From contig NZ_CP132745.1 in NCBI RefSeq assembly GCF_037477895.1, positions 310,001-374,000 on the forward strand: a DNA stretch of 64,000 nucleotides, read 5' to 3'. The notes beneath the pieces were generated by a model. It searched no databases. It worked only from the letters and a program-made list of their open reading frames with translations, and was not told the DNA's origin. Source of the DNA: Mycetohabitans endofungorum. GTDB taxonomy: Bacteria; Pseudomonadota; Gammaproteobacteria; Burkholderiales; Burkholderiaceae. Made by a program: the position numbers and the translations under genes. Shown one piece after another: positions 58,571-64,000 of the stretch. Every line of letters starts with the position of its first letter. The stretch's first letter is position 1.

Positions 58571-60991
58571 ATGCGATATTCGATCGAAATCAAGAAATTT
58601 CTATACAGTCAGTATTTCTACGGTGGGCTTCGGATCGCGACCGGCATCTCGTTGCCGGCCGTGGTATTGCTCGTCGTCTTTCACAATCGGGAGCTAGGCT
58701 TCACGATTTCGACCGGCGCACTGGGCGCATGTGTGGTCGACATGCCCGGGCCCCTGAAATACAAACACAACGAGATGCTCGCGTGCAGCGTGATCGGGTT
58801 CTTTTCGGCGCTGGCCACCGGCATCGCGACCGCTCACCCGCTATCGCTGTGGCTAACGGTCGTACCGTTGACTTTCGTGCTGTCCTTGATCGTCGTCTAC
58901 GGGAACAAGTGGCCGCAGATCAGCTTCGCGACGCTATTCATGATGGTGGTGACGCTGGAGGAGCGCTTCACGCCGCTCCAGGCACTGGCCAATGCCGGCT
59001 GGATCCTGGCCGGCGGAATCTGGTACACGTACTGGTCGACGTTCGTGTCACGCTGGCAGACCCACCGGATCGAGCAACAGGCGATCGCCGAAAGTGTGTT
59101 CGCATGCGCCGACTACCTGCGCGCGCGCGCTCGTTTCTATGGTCCGGCGCATGATCTGGATGAGTGCAATAGGCAACTAGTCGACAAGCAGGTGCTGGCC
59201 GTAGACCGACAAGAGGCGGCGCGCGACATCGTACTGCGTAACCTGCCGAAGCTGCGCAGCGGGCAACTCGATGCACGCCGCACGATGTTGTTCAACTTGT
59301 TCATCAATACGGTCGACCTGCACGAGCTGTTCGTCGGTGCGCACGTCGATCACGCGATGATCCGCGCAACCTTCGGCGGCTCGGACTTGATGGTATTTTT
59401 TCGCGATCTGATCAAGAAGGCCGCGTCCGACCTGGAAGACATTGGGCTAGCCGTGCTACAGGATCGCCCGTCGGCACAGCGAATCAACGCGAAGGCGGAA
59501 CTGCGCGCGATCGAGTACGAGATCGAGCTGATGCGCAAAAAGGCATTGCCAACCACCAATCCGGAGGCGTACTCGACGATTGTGTCGGCATTCCGGCGCG
59601 TCTGGAGCGCACAGCGGCTAATCGAGCGCATGCACCGCAACACGCGCGTGGATATCAGCACGCAAGACACGGAGATGCGGATCGATCAGGCGCTGTCGCG
59701 CTTCCTATCGAGCCGGCGCGTGCCGTGGCTGCAGATCTTCTCGAATCTAACCATGTCCTCGCCCAGCTTTCGGCACGCGTTGCGCGTCACCGTTGCGGTG
59801 GCGATCGGCTTGTGGCTTGGCCGCCTGCTGCCGCTCACGAACGCGTACTGGATTGTGATGACGACCATCATCATCCTGAAGCCTGGTTACTCGCTCACCA
59901 AACAACGCAATACGCAACGGATCATCGGTACCACGATTGGCTGTGCGGCGAGCATCGCGCTGATTCTGTTCGTGAAGGAACCGCCGCTGCTGTTGGCCGT
60001 CATGTTCGCCAGCATGGTGATGAGCTACAGCCTGTTGCTGTTCAACTACACGGCCAGCGTCGTATTCACGTCGTCATATGTCCTGTTGATGTTCCACATG
60101 CTGGCACCCGGTAGTCTGCGCATCATCGGCGAACGTGCGATTGATACAGTGCTAGGCTGCGCGATTGCGATCGCCGCAAGCCACCTGTTTCCCTACTGGG
60201 AGTATCGGCTGATGGGCAAACTCGTCAACGGCTTGCTCAGCGCAACCCGGCAATATCTGGAAATCTGCTGGTATGCGGGCAAATCGGGGACCGCGGCCAG
60301 CAGCGTAACAGACCAGGCCAAGCCGCCCACTCCGGATCCGACCGCGCCGGCGGACAAGAAGGGTACGGGCAAGAAGGCCAGCGCGCTGGTTTCCAGCGCA
60401 ACCGCACAACCAACGCCGGCGGCCAGCGCCGCCGCGTCGGCGATTGACAGCGACATTCGATACCGGCTCGCGCGTAAGAATGTGCATATTGCATTCGCCA
60501 ACGTCGGGCAGGCGTTGCAGCGCATGTTGCTCGAACCGAAGTCCGCGCAACGCTATGTCGCTGAGTTGAACGACCTGTTGGTGCGCGTGCACGCGTTGAC
60601 GGCACAGATCACGGCGTCCGCGCCGCTGATGATGACGCTGTCACAGTCACCGGCCCGTACGGCCGGGATCGTGGGCGCCACTGGATGGGGCACCCAGCCC
60701 GTACCGGTCGTCGATGCACAAGCGCTTGCGCCACTGCGCAAGGCGCTGGGCATCGTCCATGACAATTTGGTACAGGCCGAAGCGGGCGTCGCACCGCCCC
60801 CCGAGCAAACGAGCATCGTCAAGCAATTGAATCATGAGCTGGACCAAATGGTCGTCGACGCGGAACGCACGCGCAGCGAATCGTCCGACGTAGCGCAAGA
60901 GCTCAAGGGGTTGGCATACCAGTGTAAGCAGATGGTGGGCGCATCGTTTCTCATCCGCAAGGATGCAAGCGTCATCAAGCTGCCGACATAG
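58571..60991 (+). CDS. FUSC-family inner-membrane protein (YccS/fusaric-acid-resistance type)
   Basis: The 806-residue protein has two sets of membrane helices: about residues 15-165 (ISLPAVVLLVVFHNRELGFT, LSLWLTVVPLTFVLSLIVVY) and about 415-570 (LRVTVAVAIGLWLGRLLPLT, YWIVMTTIIILKPGYSLTKQ). This is the duplicated FUSC/YccS architecture. A cytoplasmic helical region separates them, and a long C-terminal domain with an Ala/Pro/Lys linker follows. These proteins resemble the inner-membrane part of aromatic acid efflux systems, but no adaptor or outer-membrane gene is adjacent, so the substrate is unknown. I chose ATG 58571 (MRYSIEIKKFLYSQYFYGGL) over 58496. Confidence 0.85.
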   Translation: MRYSIEIKKFLYSQYFYGGLRIATGISLPAVVLLVVFHNRELGFTISTGALGACVVDMPGPLKYKHNEMLACSVIGFFSALATGIATAHPLSLWLTVVPLTFVLSLIVVYGNKWPQISFATLFMMVVTLEERFTPLQALANAGWILAGGIWYTYWSTFVSRWQTHRIEQQAIAESVFACADYLRARARFYGPAHDLDECNRQLVDKQVLAVDRQEAARDIVLRNLPKLRSGQLDARRTMLFNLFINTVDLHELFVGAHVDHAMIRATFGGSDLMVFFRDLIKKAASDLEDIGLAVLQDRPSAQRINAKAELRAIEYEIELMRKKALPTTNPEAYSTIVSAFRRVWSAQRLIERMHRNTRVDISTQDTEMRIDQALSRFLSSRRVPWLQIFSNLTMSSPSFRHALRVTVAVAIGLWLGRLLPLTNAYWIVMTTIIILKPGYSLTKQRNTQRIIGTTIGCAASIALILFVKEPPLLLAVMFASMVMSYSLLLFNYTASVVFTSSYVLLMFHMLAPGSLRIIGERAIDTVLGCAIAIAASHLFPYWEYRLMGKLVNGLLSATRQYLEICWYAGKSGTAASSVTDQAKPPTPDPTAPADKKGTGKKASALVSSATAQPTPAASAAASAIDSDIRYRLARKNVHIAFANVGQALQRMLLEPKSAQRYVAELNDLLVRVHALTAQITASAPLMMTLSQSPARTAGIVGATGWGTQPVPVVDAQALAPLRKALGIVHDNLVQAEAGVAPPPEQTSIVKQLNHELDQMVVDAERTRSESSDVAQELKGLAYQCKQMVGASFLIRKDASVIKLPT

Positions 60992-61003
60992 GACTCGACG
61001 CCG

Positions 61004-61237
61004 TTAACGGCTCCCAGGCACCGGCGTGGCAGCCGACGCACCGGCCACCGGGGCACCCTGCACGCCGACGCGCGCGGGCGACGCGGATACCGCAGCCGAT
61101 GCGCCGAGCGTGGCAGACACCGCGCGTGCGACATCCGCAGCGGCTTGATGATGCTCGGCATCGTACTCCCGCTTGCCCGACAGTGCATTGAACAGCACGG
61201 TTGCAAGCACCCCGGCAACGATGCCGACGATCATCAC
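61004..61237 (-). CDS. Small single-pass membrane protein, unknown
   Basis: The frame gives MMIVGIVAGVLATVLFNALS then a charged Ala-rich tail with a Val/Pro-rich end. One transmembrane helix is clear. The frame is open upstream (RRRHLDPAAWVGV) without a good start, so the true N-terminus is uncertain. It lies 76 bases after the hybrid kinase gene on the same strand and may belong to that operon. No family is recognised. Confidence 0.55.
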   Translation of the reverse strand: MMIVGIVAGVLATVLFNALSGKREYDAEHHQAAADVARAVSATLGASAAVSASPARVGVQGAPVAGASAATPVPGSR

Positions 61238-61313
61238 GCCGACCCACGCTGCGGGATCGAGATGTCGGCGGCGACCAGTCTCGGGAGCGGGCTGGCGTGG
61301 GTTAATACGTCGG

Positions 61314-63371
61314 CTAAGCGCTAACCGCTGGTGGCGCGCGACCGACCAGCGATGCGATCGCCAGCAGTAGATCGGCCGGGTCGACGGGCTTGGCTAAGTG
61401 CGTTTGGAAGCCGGCCATCAGTGCGCGCCGGCGATCCTCGCCGTGGACCCGGCCGGACAATGCCGCGGCCGGCGTCATTCCACCTCGCGCCGCCTCGCGC
61501 TCGCGCAACTGTGCGATGAATGCGAAACCGTCTTCCTCCGGCATGCCCAGATCGCTGATGACGACATCGGGCGTGCCGTCGTCAAAGGCCTGCAACGCGT
61601 CCCGCACGGACGCCACCGCGCTCACCTGTGCGCCGCGCTCCTCGAGCACGCGCTGCACGAGTTCACGCGCATCGGCTTCATCTTCAATCACCAGCACGTG
61701 AACGCCATCCAGACGCGGTAGCGCCGTATTCGGCTGCGCGCTGATCGGTGCCACTGCGCCGCGGCGCGTGTCGGCGCCGGTCGTCACCGTGGGCAGCGTC
61801 ACCGTAAATGTCGCGCCACGCTGTTCACCCTCGCTGGCCGCGGTGATATGGCCTCCATGCATCTCGACCAGTTCCTTGACGATCGACAACCCCAGCCCTA
61901 GGCCGCCAAACTGGCGTGTGGTACTCGCGTCCTCCTGTCGGAAACGCTCAAATACGTGCGGCAGGAACGCCTCGCGGATACCACAGCCCGTATCGCTGAC
62001 GACTAGTCGCGCCTCGCCGTCGCCGCTGGTTAGCGTGACCGCCACGCGTCCACGCCGGGGCGTAAACTTGATTGCGTTGGTCAGCAAATTCCAAATAATC
62101 TGCTGCAGCCGAGCGGGATCACCATTGACCACTGCCGGCGCGCCGAGCACTGGCATGACGCGAAGCTCCTTCGCGTCGGCTGCTAGCTGTACGGTCGCGA
62201 TCACGTCGGTGATCACATCGACCAGTTCGACGCGCTGCACGTTGAGCCCCACCTTGCCCGCCATGATGCGCGACATGTCCAGCAGATCATCGATCATCTG
62301 CGATTGCAGCCGTGCATTGCGGTGGATCACCTGCAGGCCCTTCTCGACGCGAGCCGGATCGGACGCGTCACGCAGCAGCAACTGGGCCCATCCGACGATG
62401 GCATTCAGCGGCGTGCGCAGTTCGTGCGACAGCGTGGCGACGAACTCGTCTTTGAGCCTGGATGCTCGCTCCGCTTCCGAGCGAGCCTGCCGCTCATTCG
62501 CGAGCAAATGCTCACGCTCCTGCGCAGCCAGCTTCTGGTCGTCGATGTCGGTCGACGTGCCAAACCACTTGCTAACCCGGCCGGCGCCGTCCAGCAGCGG
62601 CGCGGCCCGGGTCTTGAACCAGCGCCATGCGCCGTCGGCAGCCCGCAGCCGATGTTCGACATCGTAATCGCTACTGTCGCGCAAAGCGTCGGACCAACGC
62701 TGTACAGTATGCTCGCGATCCTCAGGATGAACCAGCACGTCCGGCCACACGTGGCCAAGTAGTAACGGCGCGTCCATACCCGTGTAGGACAGCAACTGCT
62801 TGGACGCGAAATCGATCCGTCCGTCGGGCAACGCAGTCCAGACCAGTTGCGGGATCGCCTCCGCCAGCGTCCGGTAGTGCAACTCCCTTGCACGAACCAG
62901 CTCCGCCTCGGCAATTTCCCGCTGCGCGCGCTTCTGCGCCAACACGCGCTCGATTGCCTGTGGCAAGTAATCAAGGTAATCGGAGGTCTTGGGCACCACG
63001 TCCGCGACGCCCGAGCGCAGTGCCTCGATCACCCGCGTCTCGTCGGCAAAGCCGGTGCACAGGATGGCGGGCAGCATCGTGCCCTGCATGCGTAACGAGC
63101 GCAGGAAGTCAAGCCCCGTCTCGGCAGTACCGAGCACATAGTCTACGACCAGCACGTCAGGCCACCGCTCCTGGCCCCGGCTGTCCAGCCACGCGCGCGC
63201 GGCCTGCGTGCCCGTCAACGTCACCACGTCGAATCCGGCGCGGGTAAGCGCGCGGCGGGCCAGGCTAAGCAGACCCTCGTCGTCATCGATAATCAGTGCA
63301 CAGGCAGCCGGCTGGCCATCCGCACCCAATACTCCGGGTGACGAATCGACTCGATGAGAAGCAGGCGTCAT
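61314..63371 (-). CDS. Hybrid sensor histidine kinase with two receiver domains
   Basis: The 685-residue soluble protein starts with a receiver domain (phospho-Asp77 in DVLVVDYVLG). A PAS domain (about 165-285, with EDREHTVQRWSDALRD) and a HisKA domain follow, with His316 in FVATLSHELRTPLNAIVGW. An HATPase domain (NLLTNAIKFTPRRGRV, DTGCGI, FGGLGLGLSI) and a C-terminal receiver (DVVISDLGMPEEDG) complete it. There is no membrane segment, so input comes from a partner, probably the kinase encoded just upstream, whose stop overlaps this start (ATGA). The signal and output are unknown. Confidence 0.92.
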   Translation of the reverse strand: MTPASHRVDSSPGVLGADGQPAACALIIDDDEGLLSLARRALTRAGFDVVTLTGTQAARAWLDSRGQERWPDVLVVDYVLGTAETGLDFLRSLRMQGTMLPAILCTGFADETRVIEALRSGVADVVPKTSDYLDYLPQAIERVLAQKRAQREIAEAELVRARELHYRTLAEAIPQLVWTALPDGRIDFASKQLLSYTGMDAPLLLGHVWPDVLVHPEDREHTVQRWSDALRDSSDYDVEHRLRAADGAWRWFKTRAAPLLDGAGRVSKWFGTSTDIDDQKLAAQEREHLLANERQARSEAERASRLKDEFVATLSHELRTPLNAIVGWAQLLLRDASDPARVEKGLQVIHRNARLQSQMIDDLLDMSRIMAGKVGLNVQRVELVDVITDVIATVQLAADAKELRVMPVLGAPAVVNGDPARLQQIIWNLLTNAIKFTPRRGRVAVTLTSGDGEARLVVSDTGCGIREAFLPHVFERFRQEDASTTRQFGGLGLGLSIVKELVEMHGGHITAASEGEQRGATFTVTLPTVTTGADTRRGAVAPISAQPNTALPRLDGVHVLVIEDEADARELVQRVLEERGAQVSAVASVRDALQAFDDGTPDVVISDLGMPEEDGFAFIAQLREREAARGGMTPAAALSGRVHGEDRRRALMAGFQTHLAKPVDPADLLLAIASLVGRAPPAVSA

Positions 63372-64000
63372 ACGGGGAACGTCGAGTGAGTAGGCAACGG
63401 ACGGTCCGGAGCCAAAGCGCTGGCGCCGGGCTCCAGCCCGCTACCTGGGCGCAAGCGACCGACGCGCGCGGCCCTGGCTCCCGCGTTGACGCGGGCCAGC
63501 GTGTTCAGTGCTGCCGCACGCAACGCTTCATGTGCACTGCTAGATTCGGGCAGCGACAAGTAGAACGTCGAGCCGAATCCTTCACTGGACTCGGCCCACA
63601 CGTTGCCACCGTGTCGCTCGACAACACGGCGCACGAGCGCCAGTCCAATACCCTCACCCTTGGCTGCGCCACCGTGCAAGCGCTGGAACGCGGTGAACAA
63701 TTTGGGCAGTGCCGACGCGGGAATGCCATATCCGTTGTCGCGCACGTAGTAAATGCGTAACGAGTGTACGCCGACCGGGTTCGGACGCGTACCGATTTCG
63801 ATCTCGCCAGCGCGGCTCGGATCAAGATAATTGACCGCATTGGAAATCAAGTTCGCGAAGACTTGCTCGACCGCGGTCGGATCGCCCCATGCGGACGGCA
63901 ACGAATGCGTCTTCACAGTCACGCCCCGGCTCTTGATCGAGTCGCGCATGGCATCCACCACGCGGGACACCACCGCCTGCACATCGACTTGTTGCGGTCG
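63368..64000 (-). CDS. Sensor histidine kinase, C-terminal part (partial)
   Basis: The frame is open to the window end, so the N-terminal sensory part lies outside. Visible is the end of the dimerisation region and a full HATPase domain: VEQVFANLISNAVNYLDPSR (N box), VRDNGYGIPASALPKLFTAF (G1) and GEGIGLALVRRVVERHGGNV (G2). After it comes an Ala/Arg/Pro-rich tail of about 55 residues. It resembles bacteriophytochrome-type kinases, but that needs the missing part. Its stop overlaps the hybrid kinase start, giving one operon. Confidence 0.9.
   Translation of the reverse strand, partial: RPQQVDVQAVVSRVVDAMRDSIKSRGVTVKTHSLPSAWGDPTAVEQVFANLISNAVNYLDPSRAGEIEIGTRPNPVGVHSLRIYYVRDNGYGIPASALPKLFTAFQRLHGGAAKGEGIGLALVRRVVERHGGNVWAESSEGFGSTFYLSLPESSSAHEALRAAALNTLARVNAGARAARVGRLRPGSGLEPGASALAPDRPLPTHSTFPV

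Overview
The window looks like a chromosome segment of a Burkholderiaceae bacterium. The recCBD genes, thiC with its TPP riboswitch, the cyanide-insensitive bd oxidase and the KfrA-like gene all fit that family. The mix of insertion sequences, many decayed genes, an insecticidal-type Tc toxin and a eukaryote-like F-box protein suggests a host-associated member such as the endofungal genus Mycetohabitans. That genus assignment is inference from gene content; no search was run.

1-9.3 kb: an accessory block, all on the minus strand. A three-gene run (metzincin-like protease, unknown 218-residue protein, start of a LodA/GoxA-type quinoprotein oxidase that leaves the window) is followed by a DyP-type peroxidase coupled to an unknown 376-residue protein. 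Next come an orphan phage-type lysis pair (3-TM holin, GH108 endolysin) and a tyrosine recombinase. The recombinase is divergent from a KfrA-like gene at 9.4-10.4 kb, with a perfect 19-bp inverted repeat between them.

10.4-17.1 kb: an integrase remnant, a DinJ/YafQ toxin-antitoxin pair with a clear promoter and operator, and a decayed reductive pyrimidine catabolism operon. In the latter preT and preA are intact, while the dihydropyrimidinase and the N-carbamoyl hydrolase survive only as fragments. An IS110-type transposase with an internal stop and an IS481 fragment follow. A 65-bp piece of the integrase remnant recurs at 17.0 kb.

17.3-33.2 kb: a Tc toxin locus read leftwards as TcA, TcB, TcC. 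TcA and TcB are full length. The TcC core is intact, but its C-terminal effector is split between frames by a small frameshift and a perfect 107-bp tandem duplication. Part of the TcA gene is clearly AT-rich compared with its surroundings.

33.7-40.3 kb: an insertion-sequence graveyard, with an IS3 element nested in an IS5 element and at least four other transposase remnants. Inside it are a TumE-type toxin-antitoxin pair, a broken PIN-domain gene, a 452-residue F-box protein that is a candidate type III effector, and fragments of an EAL-domain gene and a serine/threonine dehydratase.

40.3-64 kb: mostly ordinary chromosomal genes. They are cioA-cioB-DUF2474, a dead macA, a bacterioferritin-like gene, DUF1328, TPP riboswitch-thiC, a glycine-zipper lipoprotein, fragments of an EamA transporter and an Lrp regulator, arfB, recC-recB-recD, a FUSC-type membrane protein, and two coupled sensor kinase genes, the second leaving the window.
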